In this document: piece by piece, positions 1-7,871 of the stretch
How the letters are laid out: each line of letters opens with the position of its first letter
Position numbering within the stretch: the first letter of the stretch is position 1
NCBI RefSeq assembly: GCF_003205615.1
Contig: NZ_PYBV01000013.1
Coordinates: 90,384-154,383 of the forward strand
Direction: 5' to 3'
Length of the DNA: 64,000 nucleotides
From: Micromonospora arborensis
Lineage (GTDB): Bacteria > Actinomycetota > Actinomycetes > Mycobacteriales > Micromonosporaceae
Notes under the pieces: generated by a model
What the model was told of the DNA's origin: nothing
Databases searched by the model: none
The model's input: only the letters and a program-made list of their open reading frames with translations
Translations under genes and position numbers: made by a program

Positions 1-517
1 GGGAGCCGGCGCAGTGGGGGCCGGCGTACCGGACGGTGGCGGGCATGTCGCCGCCTCCCCCGACCAGGCCGGTGCCGCTGGCGGGCGGGCCGAGGCGTGG
101 GGCGGCGCGGTCGTCGAGCTGGCCAGCGCGCCGAGTGAGGCGTGGCTGTCAGTCGCCGCCGGCCGCAAGGGCGGCCTACCGGACGCCGCCCGGCACGTAC
201 TCACCGCCGTGGACCAGGTCCGTTTCGCCCACGTGTACGTCGACGGCAGCCTCGTGGCGATCGGCCGGGGCACGGTGACCGGGCAAGGACGCTGGTTGGG
301 CCTCGGCCTGATCGAGGTGCTGCCGGTGGCCCGCCGACAGGGGCTGGCCCGCCGGCTGATCAACGAGTTGGCCGCCTGGGGTGTGTCCGGCGGTGCGACA
401 CACGCGTTCCTCCAGGTCGAGCAGCGCAACACAACGGCCATCGCGCTCTATCAGCGGCTCGGCTTCACCACCCACCACACCTATTTGACCCGGTTCGCCC
501 CGAACCCACAACGCTGA
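1..517 (+). CDS. GNAT family N-acetyltransferase, 5' end outside window
   Basis: The reading frame is open from the first bases of the window to the TGA at 515-517, so this is the C-terminal part of a longer protein. The last ~80 residues form a GNAT acetyl-CoA-binding core: LPVARRQGLARRLINELAAW carries the R/Q-x-x-G-x-A motif A, followed by NTTAIALYQRLGF (motif B with the usual Tyr). Such enzymes move an acetyl group from acetyl-CoA to an amine; the substrate cannot be read from sequence. The residues before the core (about 1-60) are less conserved and may be the end of a second, degenerate GNAT domain, as in two-domain actinobacterial members. An internal ATG at 14 could be taken for a start, but nothing supports initiation there. 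It is convergent with the next gene. Confidence 0.8.
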   Translation, partial: GAGAVGAGVPDGGGHVAASPDQAGAAGGRAEAWGGAVVELASAPSEAWLSVAAGRKGGLPDAARHVLTAVDQVRFAHVYVDGSLVAIGRGTVTGQGRWLGLGLIEVLPVARRQGLARRLINELAAWGVSGGATHAFLQVEQRNTTAIALYQRLGFTTHHTYLTRFAPNPQR

Positions 518-546
518 CCGCCCCCACGAACGACCTCCCGGGCGAT

Positions 547-620
547 GATCCACTCCACTTCCCCGATATGGGGGTATCAGACGCTCCAGACACCGCCACA
601 TCGGCGATATGGAGTTGATC
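547..620. terminator. Imperfect hairpin between convergent genes
   Basis: Two arms of 32 nt (547-578 and 589-620) are inverted copies matching at 25 of 32 positions, separated by 10 nt. They lie just downstream of the acetyltransferase stop and before the tandem array that precedes the convergent membrane-protein gene. A bidirectional terminator, or a copy of an interspersed palindromic repeat, fits best. No T-run follows, which is usual in high-GC actinobacteria. Confidence 0.55.
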
Positions 621-685
621 GAGCGCGCCTCCGGCGGCCAGCGCGCTTGGCGCGGTCCAGCACGGTCGGCACGGCCCAGCACGGC

Positions 686-837
686 CAGCGCGGTCAGCAC
701 GACCCAGCGCGGTCAGCACGACCCAGCACGGTCAGCGCGACCCAGCACGGTCAGCGCGACCCAGCGCGGTCAGCGCGACCCAGCACGGTCAGCGCGACCC
801 AGCACGGCCAGCGCGACCCAGCACGGTCAGCGGCGGA
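686..837. repeat. 19-bp tandem array, eight units
   Basis: Seven full 19-bp units (consensus cagcacggtcagcgcgacc) start at 686, 705, 724, 743, 762, 781 and 800, and a diverged last unit at 819-837 overlaps the stop codon (827-829) of the minus-strand membrane protein. More degenerate copies can be traced back to about 655. Units differ only at a few C/T or A/G positions. There are no unique spacers, so it is a minisatellite and not CRISPR. The rest of 518-826 holds the hairpin above and no recognisable gene. Confidence 0.9.
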
Positions 838-1291
838 CGACGCGGCGGGGTTTGGCGGCCTTGACCTCGGCGTACCGCTTGAGCTGCCAGGAGCGGTAGT
901 CACGACCGAGGGCGGTGAGCACCAGGTAGCCGATCAACACCCCGGCGCCGGAGGCGAGCAGGTAGAGCCAGATCTGGGCGAAGAACGTCGGCGCACCGCC
1001 GGCGAACGGGTTGTGCCCGATCAGCAGAGGCCCGACCAGCACGGTCAGCACCATCGCCACCAGCACCACGAGGGCCATGTCGGCCGCCCAGTCGGCCAGC
1101 GGTCGGCGACGCCCCCAGCGGAAGGCGATCACGGCCAGGATCAGCCCGATCACCGCGAACATCGCCAACGACACCCGGTCGGCGGTGGTGTCGTCTCCCT
1201 CGAAGCCGAATCGGATGATCAGCCGGGCGACCACGTTGACCGCGAACAGTGCTGCCACGAGCACCCCGACATCACGCCACCGTCTGTCCAT
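827..1291 (-). CDS. Four-TM conserved membrane protein
   Basis: 154 aa. Four hydrophobic segments are visible: about residues 7-25 (VGVLVAALFAVNVVARLII), 40-58, 68-92 and 105-127. The C-terminus is short, basic and cytosolic-looking (RYAEVKAAKPRRVVRR). The start is the ATG at 1289-1291. It is the last gene of a minus-strand group with mshB and another small membrane protein, separated from the latter by about 64 bp. I do not recognise the family and assign no function. The stop codon sits inside the last unit of the 19-bp array, so array expansion could alter the C-terminus. Confidence 0.7.
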   Translation of the reverse strand: MDRRWRDVGVLVAALFAVNVVARLIIRFGFEGDDTTADRVSLAMFAVIGLILAVIAFRWGRRRPLADWAADMALVVLVAMVLTVLVGPLLIGHNPFAGGAPTFFAQIWLYLLASGAGVLIGYLVLTALGRDYRSWQLKRYAEVKAAKPRRVVRR

Positions 1292-1355
1292 CGCTGGGCC
1301 TCCTGCCGTACGCCCCGTCGCGGGGCTCCATCCCTGGCAGGAATATCTACCACCC

Positions 1356-1805
1356 TTACCTGGGTGGCGTCATCAGCCCGAGCGTGGTCGGCGGGGCGAG
1401 GATCTGCCGGAAGCCCATCACCGCGAAGGTCATCGCGCCGGCCACGATCATGGCCAGGCCGACCCAGTTGTCGCCGGCGAGCAACAGGTCGCCCTCGCTG
1501 GTCCGGATGGCAGCCACCGCCATCAACGCGAACCATGGCACCGCGGGCAGCGCCACCGCCCACCTGCGGCCGACCGCCTCGTAGGCGAACCAGCTCAGCG
1601 CGATGTTGGCGCCGACGGCGAGGAGTGCCGACACGCCGATCAGTTGGCCGCCGACGCGGACCGTGGCCAGCAGCAGCTCCAGCACCCCGGTCAGCACTCC
1701 GGCGATCACCACGACGATCGCGCCGGCCAGCCGCAGGCCCAGGTCCAGCAGTCGCGGCGGCGGCCCCGCCGGGGGCGGGGCTTCCTGGTCGTCCAGAACC
1801 GTCAT
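1356..1805 (-). CDS. Small membrane protein next to MshB (DUF6113-like)
   Basis: 149 aa from the ATG at 1803-1805, 14 bp after the mshB stop. Four predicted membrane helices (roughly residues 24-48, 55-76, 82-98 and 114-132) follow a proline-rich N-terminus. A small membrane protein of this size commonly follows mshB in Micromonosporaceae and relatives, and I associate it with DUF6113, but that name is from memory. The frame stays open far upstream inside mshB (to 2642), which is only antisense-like shadow; the short form starting MTVLDDQEAP has the conserved character and the sensible spacing. No function is known to me. Confidence 0.65.
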   Translation of the reverse strand: MTVLDDQEAPPPAGPPPRLLDLGLRLAGAIVVVIAGVLTGVLELLLATVRVGGQLIGVSALLAVGANIALSWFAYEAVGRRWAVALPAVPWFALMAVAAIRTSEGDLLLAGDNWVGLAMIVAGAMTFAVMGFRQILAPPTTLGLMTPPR

Positions 1806-1819
1806 CGATGCGGGCAGGG

Positions 1820-2881
1820 TCACCGGAGACCCGCCGCCGCGACCGAGGACCGGTCCGGCGCGGCCCCGACCGGAGACCGGTCCGACGCGGCCCCGACCGA
1901 AGACCGGTCCGACGCCTCCCCGACCGAAGACCGGTCCGACGCCGCCCCGACCGAAGACCGGTCCGACACGGTCCCGACCGGGGAACGGTCCGGGGCGGTC
2001 TCCTCGGGGAGTCCGGCGAAGAGGTCGTCCTCCCAGCCGTACGGCCCGGCACCCGGGCCCTTCTCGCCGACCGCGAGGGTGAAGAACTCCACGCCCATGA
2101 ACTCGCCGCCGAAGTTGCCGGCGATCGAGTAGAGCCAGGAGGTGGCCGGGATCTGGGTGGCGTGTGCCCGCATCGCGGCCTCCTTGGCCGTGTGCTGGTC
2201 GGTGCCGTCGATCCGGGCGGCGATCTGGGCGTCCGGGGTGCCGAAGGGCAGGTCGGCGATGTCCTTGATGCCGGCGAACGGGTTGTCGGAGGACTCGGCG
2301 AAGTGCGTCATGCCAGCTTCCAGCACGCTGAGCGGCATGGCCGTCCAGTAGACCTTCAGCGGGGCGCAGCCCTCGGCGGCGGCCAGCTCGACAGCGCGCA
2401 TCGCCACCCGGTGTGCCTGGATGTGGTCGGGGTGGCCGTAGAAGCCGTTCGGGTCGTACGTGATCAAAACCTGCGGGCGGACCTCCCGCATGATCTCCAC
2501 CAGGTGCCCGGCGGCCTCGTCGAGGTCGGCCTGCCAGAAGGCGCGGGGGTGCTCGTTGGTCGCGAGCCCCATCATCCCCGAGTCGCGGTAGCGGCCGGCA
2601 CCGCCGAGGAAGCGGTGGTCGCTGACGCCGAGCGCCGCGCACGCGGCGGCCAGCTCGGCGATCCGGTACCCGCCGAGCTGGTCGGCCTCGGCGGCGGCGA
2701 GCTGGGCCAGCGCGGGTTCGTGGATCTCGCCCTCCTCGCCGAGGGTGCAGGTCACCAGCGTGACGTGCGCGCCGTTAGCGGCGTAGTGCGCCATCGTCGA
2801 GCCGGTGCCGATCGACTCGTCGTCGGGGTGCGCGTGGACCAGCAGCAGGCGGCGGTCGGGCAGCATCGTCACGACGGTCAC
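1820..2881 (-). CDS. mshB: MshB, GlcNAc-inositol deacetylase of mycothiol synthesis
   Basis: 353 aa. MshB removes the acetyl group from 1-D-myo-inosityl-2-acetamido-2-deoxy-alpha-D-glucopyranoside, the second committed step to mycothiol, the main actinobacterial thiol. The zinc-binding PIG-L/LmbE signature AHPDDES is at residues 16-22, and the second metal motif GHPDHIQAH is at about 149-157. A family-typical core occupies about residues 8-290. The last ~60 residues are an unusual tail of repeated SDRSSVGAA units encoded by a 27-bp tandem repeat; this is absent from the normal catalytic fold and is probably dispensable. The start (ATG 2879-2881) faces the divergent peptidase gene. Downstream genes are two small membrane proteins. 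Confidence 0.92.
   Translation of the reverse strand: MTVVTMLPDRRLLLVHAHPDDESIGTGSTMAHYAANGAHVTLVTCTLGEEGEIHEPALAQLAAAEADQLGGYRIAELAAACAALGVSDHRFLGGAGRYRDSGMMGLATNEHPRAFWQADLDEAAGHLVEIMREVRPQVLITYDPNGFYGHPDHIQAHRVAMRAVELAAAEGCAPLKVYWTAMPLSVLEAGMTHFAESSDNPFAGIKDIADLPFGTPDAQIAARIDGTDQHTAKEAAMRAHATQIPATSWLYSIAGNFGGEFMGVEFFTLAVGEKGPGAGPYGWEDDLFAGLPEETAPDRSPVGTVSDRSSVGAASDRSSVGEASDRSSVGAASDRSPVGAAPDRSSVAAAGLR
1840..2001. repeat. 27-bp in-frame tandem repeat in the mshB 3' end
   Basis: Six 27-bp units start at 1840, 1867, 1894, 1921, 1948 and 1975 and encode the degenerate nonapeptide SDRSSVGAA on the minus strand. The unit is a multiple of three, so copy number can vary without breaking the frame. 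Confidence 0.9.
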
Positions 2882-2967
2882 TCTAACTGGCGGTTACGGC
2901 CGGCTGGCACTAACGCGTCCGCCCAGGTCGGCCACATCACCTCCGGTACCGCTCTACGATTTGCTGT

Positions 2968-5112
2968 GTGGACTTTCCGGAGCTGGCCGCCCGCACCCGC
3001 CGGTTCAGCCACGGCGCGCCACGCGCTGTCTCCGTGGCTGAGGACGGCGCTCGGGTGATCTTCCTGCGCTCCGCCGGCCCCGAGGATCCGGCGGATGCGC
3101 TCTGGCTGCTGGACGTGGCCACCGCCGAGGAGCGTCTGGTCGCCGATCCGGCCAGGCTGTTGGGCGAAGGCGGGGATGTCCGGTCTCTCTCCCCCGGCGA
3201 ACGCGCGTTGCGCGAGCGGCTACGGCTCAGCGCCGCCGGCATCGGCTCGTACGCGCTGGACGCCGCCGGTCGAATCGCGGTGTTCGCGCTGGCCGGGCGG
3301 TTGTTCCGGGCTGATCTGGTGCACGGCGACGTGATTGAGGTGGCCGCTGTCGGCCCGGTTCTGGACCCGCGTCCGGACCCGACCGGGCAGCGCCTGGCGT
3401 ACGTGACCGACGCGGCCGAGGGTGTGCGCCGGGGCGAGCTACGGGTGATCGACGCCGATGGCACCGACAGTCTGTTGGCCGGCGAGGACGCCGGGGTGAG
3501 CTGGGGGTTGGCCGAGCACATCGCGGCTGAGGAGTTCGGCCGGTTCCGGGGCTACTGGTGGGCGCCGGACGGCCGCATGGTGCTCGCCGCCCGGGTCGAC
3601 GAGTCCCGCCTGGAGCGCTGGCACCTGCACGACCCGGCCGAGCCGGCCAGCCCGCCGACCGCCGTCGCGTACCCCCGGGCTGGTGGGCCGAACGCGGAGG
3701 TCAGCCTGCACCTGCTGGACCTCGACGACGGCTGGGTCGACGTGCACTGGGACCGGGAGACCTACCCGTACCTGACCGCGGTGAGCTGGGTCGAGGGCAG
3801 CCCGCTGATCACCGTGCTGCGTCGCTCGCAGCAGCACGGGTTGGTGCTGGCGGTGGACCCACGCACGGGTGAGACGCAGGTGCACGCCGAGTTGGCCGAT
3901 CCGCGTTGGGTCGAACCGATCGCCGGCACGCCGGCGCACCTGCCGGACGGCCGGGTGCTGGTCGGCGGAGAGTTGGCCCACGACGGGTACGACGCCCGGT
4001 GCCTGTTCGCGGACGGCACCCTGCTCACCCCGCCGTCGCTGTACGTACGGCGGGTGGTGGGTCGGCTGCCGGCCGCTAGCGGCCCGGCCGACCTGCTGGT
4101 GGAGGCGAGCGACGGCGAGCCGAGTGAGCGGCACCTGTTCCGGGTCCGCACCACCATCGGCGGTGGGGTGGACGCACGCCGGGTCACCACCGACTCGGGT
4201 TGGTACACCGCCGCCGTGGGCGGTGACGTGCTGGCCGTCGGGGTCGCGTCGCTGGACCACGCCGGGGTGCGGTGGACGGTTCGTCGTGGCGATCAGGACA
4301 TCGCCGAGCTGCGGTCCTTCGCCGCCAACCCGCCGTACCAACCGCTGCCGCTACTGGAACGGGTGACCGATCGGCGGTTGCCGGCGGCGGTGCTCTACCC
4401 CGACAACCACGTCACGGGTCGGCGGCTGCCGGTGCTGTTGGACATCTACGGCGGGCCGGGGCACCAGGAGGTGGTGGCGGCCCGGGCCGCGTGGCTGGAA
4501 CGGCAGTGGTGGGCCGACGCCGGGTTCGCGGTGGTCACCATCGACAACCGGGGTACGCCGGGGGTGGCCCCGTCGTTCGAGAAGGCGATCCACCGACGGT
4601 TGGCCGACGTGATCCTGAGCGACCAGATCGACGCCCTGACCGCGCTCGCCGGCAAGCACCCCGACCTGGACCTGGGTCGGGTGGGGGTGCGCGGCTGGTC
4701 GTTCGGCGGGTGGCTGGCCGGGTTGGCGGTGCTGCGTCACCCGGAGCTGTTCCGGTGCGGGATCGCGGGCGCTCCGGTGACCGACTGGACGCTGTACGAC
4801 ACCGCGTACACCGAGCGTTATCTGGGGTTGCCGGAGGACGGCATGGACGTCTACGCGCACCATTCGCTCGTCGAGTTGGCCGCCGAGCCGGTCACCGGCC
4901 CGGACCAGGCCCGCCCGTTGCTGCTGGTGCATGGCATGGCTGACGACAACGTGGTGGCCGCGCACACGCTCCGGCTCTCCGCGGCCCTGCTGAGCACCGG
5001 CCGCCCGCACGCCGTGCTGCCGCTGACCGGTGCCACGCACCTGGCCGCGAACGGCACCGCCGAGCGCCTGCTCCCGCTGGAGCTGGATTTCCTCCGTACC
5101 CATCTGCGGTAA
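2968..5112 (+). CDS. Prolyl oligopeptidase family (DPP-IV-like) serine peptidase
   Basis: 714 aa from the GTG at 2968. The N-terminal two thirds is a beta-propeller-like DPP IV domain with the double-Glu motif AAEEFGRFRG (about residues 187-196), which in DPP IV binds the substrate amino terminus. The C-terminal alpha/beta-hydrolase carries the triad: the nucleophile Ser in GWSFGGW (about residue 578), Asp in HGMADDNV and His in GATHLA. It should release X-Pro/X-Ala type dipeptides. No signal peptide is seen, so it is probably cytosolic. It is divergent from mshB across 86 bp. Its last 36 nt recur in diverged form at 5599-5634 (see that entry). Confidence 0.9.
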   Translation: MDFPELAARTRRFSHGAPRAVSVAEDGARVIFLRSAGPEDPADALWLLDVATAEERLVADPARLLGEGGDVRSLSPGERALRERLRLSAAGIGSYALDAAGRIAVFALAGRLFRADLVHGDVIEVAAVGPVLDPRPDPTGQRLAYVTDAAEGVRRGELRVIDADGTDSLLAGEDAGVSWGLAEHIAAEEFGRFRGYWWAPDGRMVLAARVDESRLERWHLHDPAEPASPPTAVAYPRAGGPNAEVSLHLLDLDDGWVDVHWDRETYPYLTAVSWVEGSPLITVLRRSQQHGLVLAVDPRTGETQVHAELADPRWVEPIAGTPAHLPDGRVLVGGELAHDGYDARCLFADGTLLTPPSLYVRRVVGRLPAASGPADLLVEASDGEPSERHLFRVRTTIGGGVDARRVTTDSGWYTAAVGGDVLAVGVASLDHAGVRWTVRRGDQDIAELRSFAANPPYQPLPLLERVTDRRLPAAVLYPDNHVTGRRLPVLLDIYGGPGHQEVVAARAAWLERQWWADAGFAVVTIDNRGTPGVAPSFEKAIHRRLADVILSDQIDALTALAGKHPDLDLGRVGVRGWSFGGWLAGLAVLRHPELFRCGIAGAPVTDWTLYDTAYTERYLGLPEDGMDVYAHHSLVELAAEPVTGPDQARPLLLVHGMADDNVVAAHTLRLSAALLSTGRPHAVLPLTGATHLAANGTAERLLPLELDFLRTHLR

Positions 5113-5378
5113 GCAGCATTCGGCGAGTCAGTTCGGCACCCCCAGCCCTATACCGAAAGGGCTCCAGGATTGGTTGCACGCTCCCAAGATCGTGCTCGAA
5201 CCAGGATCCAGTGGTATCCCGGTGCCACATGGCCACTCAATCCAGGATCGAGCGTGACCTTGGGCGAGGCGAGGCAAGCTGGTCGCGGCGCGGGCAGCTA
5301 CCGCTGGCCGCGCGCCCAGGGAGGACGGGATGGCAGCCGAGACTGGGCTTTGGCACCCCGAGTAGGGACAATGCGGCG

Positions 5379-5591
5379 GTGTCGGATTTCACGAAGCCGC
5401 TCGGTTACCGCCTCATCACTGGGCCCGATGATGCTGAATTCTGCGCCCGCGTCAGCGGGCTTCTCGATCAGGGCTATCAGCTACATGGGTCGCCGGCGCT
5501 GACCTTCGACGGCGACCGCGTCATCGCCGCGCAAGCGTTGGTGCTGCCGCACTCGGCCGTCCCCGAGGCGCCCGTGGGAAGCGCCAGGTAG
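5379..5591 (+). CDS. DUF1737 domain small protein
   Basis: 70 aa from the GTG at 5379. The sequence KPLGYRLITGPDD..FCARVS.LLDQGYQLHGSPAL matches the pattern of DUF1737: a short N-terminal strand YRLITG, a helix, then a G-Y-x-x-x-G-S-P turn. The function of this family is unknown. The frame is open upstream to 5211, but that part has no family-like composition. The gene lies between the DPP-like gene and a second, diverged copy of that gene's last codons, so it may have arrived by insertion next to a peptidase gene. Confidence 0.65.
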   Translation: MSDFTKPLGYRLITGPDDAEFCARVSGLLDQGYQLHGSPALTFDGDRVIAAQALVLPHSAVPEAPVGSAR

Positions 5592-5598
5592 AGCCGCC

Positions 5599-5634
5599 CT
5601 GGAACTCGACTTTCTCCGTACCCATCTGGGGTGA
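5599..5634 (+). pseudogene. Diverged duplicate of the DPP-like gene's last 12 codons
   Basis: This 36-nt stretch matches 5077-5112 at 30 of 36 positions, with 15 consecutive identities (ctccgtacccatctg), and would encode LELDFLRTHLG followed by TGA, against LELDFLRTHLR followed by TAA in the intact gene. Four of the six differences are at third codon positions, as expected if it was once coding. No upstream peptidase sequence is attached. It is either the scar of a paralogue or a 3'-end duplication left by an insertion event. Confidence 0.55.
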
Positions 5635-5677
5635 ACCGTCATGCCCGCAGCACCTGGCCGCTGCGGCAGGCTGACGA

Positions 5678-6091
5678 TCACCAACGCTCCACGAGTTGTT
5701 CCCGGCCCTGCGGCGGATCGTACGGCTCGGGCCAGTAGTCGATGATCTTGCTGATCAGCCCATGCTCGGACATCTCCAGCCAGACACACGCGTCCTGCTG
5801 CTCGTCGCCGACGCGAACGTCGAGTAACAGGGCAGCGAGGCGGCCGTCCGCGATCACCCGTCGCGGCCGCAGGTGCCAGTCGCCCGGATACTCGGTGTTG
5901 AACCGCAGGAACGCGTCCTTGCCGCGAATGCGCTCCCGAGTCTGCGGCATCTCGTAGACCACATCATCGGTGAGCAGGGCGGCCAACCCGGACCAGTCGC
6001 GGCCCTCCAAAAGATCAACGTAGGCGTGGGCGGTCTGCCGGGCCGTCGAGGTGTCATCCACGGCGCGGACCCTAGCCGCTGCCAGCGACAA
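5678..6091 (-). CDS. SnoaL/NTF2-fold protein
   Basis: 137 aa. The pattern is that of the SnoaL-like NTF2 fold: an N-terminal helix (ARQTAHAYVDLLEGRDW), LAALLTDDVVYEMPQTRERIRGKDAF, and later strands ending IIDYWPEPYDPP. Family members range from polyketide cyclases and isomerases to ligand-binding proteins. No catalytic Asp/His pair can be assigned with confidence here. Translation may start at the ATG at 6091 or a little downstream (GTG at VDDTST). It appears monocistronic, facing away from the HxlR gene. Confidence 0.7.
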   Translation of the reverse strand: MSLAAARVRAVDDTSTARQTAHAYVDLLEGRDWSGLAALLTDDVVYEMPQTRERIRGKDAFLRFNTEYPGDWHLRPRRVIADGRLAALLLDVRVGDEQQDACVWLEMSEHGLISKIIDYWPEPYDPPQGREQLVERW

Positions 6092-6419
6092 TCCGGCGAG
6101 CCTCGCACATCAGCGTTCCTGCCCGCGCCGATGCCCGCAGCACGCCTCGCGACCTGACGTAGGGCTTGTATCTCAAGCCGCCTGAGATCGTGGTCGCCCG
6201 TGGCCAAAACGAGTTGTACGCCATCGGGGATGTCGCCCGGCCGACCGGACCGAGCGTCAGCGCCGCCGGGCGTACCCCACCTTCGCTGATCTCCGGCGAC
6301 GCCGGGACGGTGAATCTTGGACAGCGGCAAGCGACGGTGATCTTGGCGGGTCCACATCAGCGAGGCCGATGAACGGATACGGTACGGCGGACGCTGACGT
6401 GATCGGCCGTCGCAGGTTC
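6092..6419. other. Gene-poor 328-bp spacer
   Basis: Short frames exist on both strands (for example 6166-6372 plus and 6257-6517 minus) but none shows a recognisable motif, a good ribosome-binding site or gene-like codon periodicity. I see no clear hairpin or repeat. Confidence 0.5.
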
Positions 6420-6818
6420 TCAGGGGCGTGCGTCGTATTGGACCCGGGCCTCGAAGACGCGATCCATGTGTGTCTCCGCCCAGTTCTTGATCGCGACCAT
6501 GACCGGGAACAGCTCATGGCCGAGCGGGGTGAGCGCGTAGTCGACCCGGACCGGCACCGAGGCGGTGACCGTGCGGGTGACCAGGCCGTCGCGCTCCAAC
6601 GTGCGCAGGGTCTGGGTGAGCATCTTCTGGCTGACGCCGGCGATGCGGTGGGCGAGCTCGCTGTGCCGCTGCGGGCCGCTGGCGAGCGCTGGGATCACCA
6701 GGGCGACCCACTTGTCGGTGAGCCTGCTCAGCAGCTCACGGGTCGGGCAACCATCCAGGAACGCATCGTAGTCGCGTTTGGCCTGCTCACGGCGCTGGGC
6801 CGCACTCGTCGTCGCCAT
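6420..6818 (-). CDS. HxlR family transcriptional regulator
   Basis: 132 aa. The winged helix of the HxlR family is clear: the conserved cysteine in DGCPTRELLSRLTDKWV (redox or ligand-sensing Cys in this family), then RHSELAHRIAGVSQKMLTQTLRTLERDGLVTR (recognition helix and wing) and DYALTPLGHEL. It is divergent from an NADPH:quinone-type oxidoreductase 104 bp away, the classic arrangement in which an HxlR/YodB-type regulator represses a quinone- or electrophile-responsive reductase. A GGAG ribosome-binding site precedes the ATG at 6816-6818. Confidence 0.9.
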   Translation of the reverse strand: MATTSAAQRREQAKRDYDAFLDGCPTRELLSRLTDKWVALVIPALASGPQRHSELAHRIAGVSQKMLTQTLRTLERDGLVTRTVTASVPVRVDYALTPLGHELFPVMVAIKNWAETHMDRVFEARVQYDARP

Positions 6819-6840
6819 CTTCTCTCCTCCGGTGCCCTAG

Positions 6841-6871
6841 GCACTTTACGGTACCTACTTTCTCTCAGTGC
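6841..6871. promoter_or_regulatory. Inverted repeat in the HxlR/oxidoreductase divergent region
   Basis: GCACT at 6841-6845 and AGTGC at 6867-6871 are inverted arms flanking the palindrome GGTACC (6850-6855). The position between two divergent genes fits an operator for the HxlR protein. This is an inference from symmetry and context only. Confidence 0.4.
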
Positions 6872-6922
6872 CGACGATTCGTACGGTCGTGGTGATCACG
6901 AAATCCCACGAAGGAGACGGCG

Positions 6923-7825
6923 ATGCGCGCAGTCAGCTATGCAGAGTTCGGAGGGCCGGAGGTCCTGCACGTGGCCGAGGTGCCGGTGCCCGAGCCCGGG
7001 CCGGGGCAGGTCCGGGTACGGGTGGCGGCGTCAGTCGTACATCCGGTCGATCTGATGGTCCGCGCCGGCCGGTTCCCGGCCCCCTTGCCGACCGGCCTGC
7101 CGTACACGCCCGGCTGGGACGTTGCCGGCAGCGTCGACGCGGTCGGCCCAGCGGTCGAGGAGTTCACGATCGGCGACGAGGTCATCGGCTTCTCGCCGTG
7201 GCTGCAGACCACGGCCGGCGCCCACGCGGAGTACGTGGTCCTCGACGCCGCCTGGCTGACCTCCGCGCCCGCCAGCGTCCCCGCCACCGAGGCGGCGACC
7301 CTGCCGACCAATGGCCTCGCCGCCGCCCAGGCCCTTGACCTGCTCGCGCTCCCGGCGGGCTCGACAGTGCTCGTCACCGACGCCGCCGGGCAGGTCGGTG
7401 GGTTCGTTCTGGCGCTGGCCCGGGCGGCCGGCCTCCACGCCACGGGACTCGCCGGGGTCGACGACCGCGAGTTCGTCGAGTCGCTGGGCGCGGCGTTCCT
7501 GTCGCGCACCGACGATCCGACGGGGACGTTCGACGCGGTCATCGACCTGGCGGTGATCGGGCCCTCGCTGCTGGACCTCGTCCGCGATGGCGGCGGCTAC
7601 GTGGCCGCGTCACCCCCGCTTCGCCCGGAGCCGGTGCGGGGAATCCGGACCTTCGCGCTCGAGGTGCAACCGGACGGCTCCCGGCTGGGCGAACTGGTCA
7701 AACTCGTCACCAGCGGCGACCTCCCACTCCGGGTCGCCGACGTGTACCCCTTCGCCGACGCGGCGGCCGCCCACGACCGGCTGGCCCAAGGCGGCGTACG
7801 CGGCGGCGTGGTGATCGTCCCCTGA
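6923..7825 (+). CDS. NAD(P)H quinone oxidoreductase-like MDR protein
   Basis: 300 aa. This is a zinc-independent medium-chain dehydrogenase/reductase: an N-terminal GroES-like domain (PEPGPGQVRVRVAASVVHPVD, then PYTPGWDVAGSVDAVG), then a Rossmann domain whose nucleotide loop is VLVTDAAGQVGGFVLALARA. It lacks the zinc-binding Cys cluster of alcohol dehydrogenases. It probably reduces quinones or enones with NADPH. The ATG at 6923 has AAGGAGA just upstream. It is divergent from the HxlR regulator, which likely controls it. Confidence 0.85.
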   Translation: MRAVSYAEFGGPEVLHVAEVPVPEPGPGQVRVRVAASVVHPVDLMVRAGRFPAPLPTGLPYTPGWDVAGSVDAVGPAVEEFTIGDEVIGFSPWLQTTAGAHAEYVVLDAAWLTSAPASVPATEAATLPTNGLAAAQALDLLALPAGSTVLVTDAAGQVGGFVLALARAAGLHATGLAGVDDREFVESLGAAFLSRTDDPTGTFDAVIDLAVIGPSLLDLVRDGGGYVAASPPLRPEPVRGIRTFALEVQPDGSRLGELVKLVTSGDLPLRVADVYPFADAAAAHDRLAQGGVRGGVVIVP

Positions 7826-7871
7826 TCCGCTACGAAAGCTCGGCCGTCGCGCTCCACCGCGGGTGTCCGCC

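Noticed and set aside
686..837. 19-bp array considered as CRISPR
   Set aside because: Units are directly abutting with no unique spacers and no cas genes are nearby.
545..3058. Very long plus-strand open frame (837 codons) across mshB and its neighbours
   Set aside because: It is antisense to mshB and two membrane-protein genes and has Arg/Pro/His-rich composition without motifs; long shadow frames are normal at this GC content.
5211..5378. 5' extension of the DUF1737 gene
   Set aside because: Residues before the GTG at 5379 show no family similarity; the domain starts right at that codon.
6166..6372. 68-codon plus-strand frame in the 6.1-6.4 kb spacer
   Set aside because: No ribosome-binding site, motif or neighbour support; a minus-strand frame of equal quality overlaps it.
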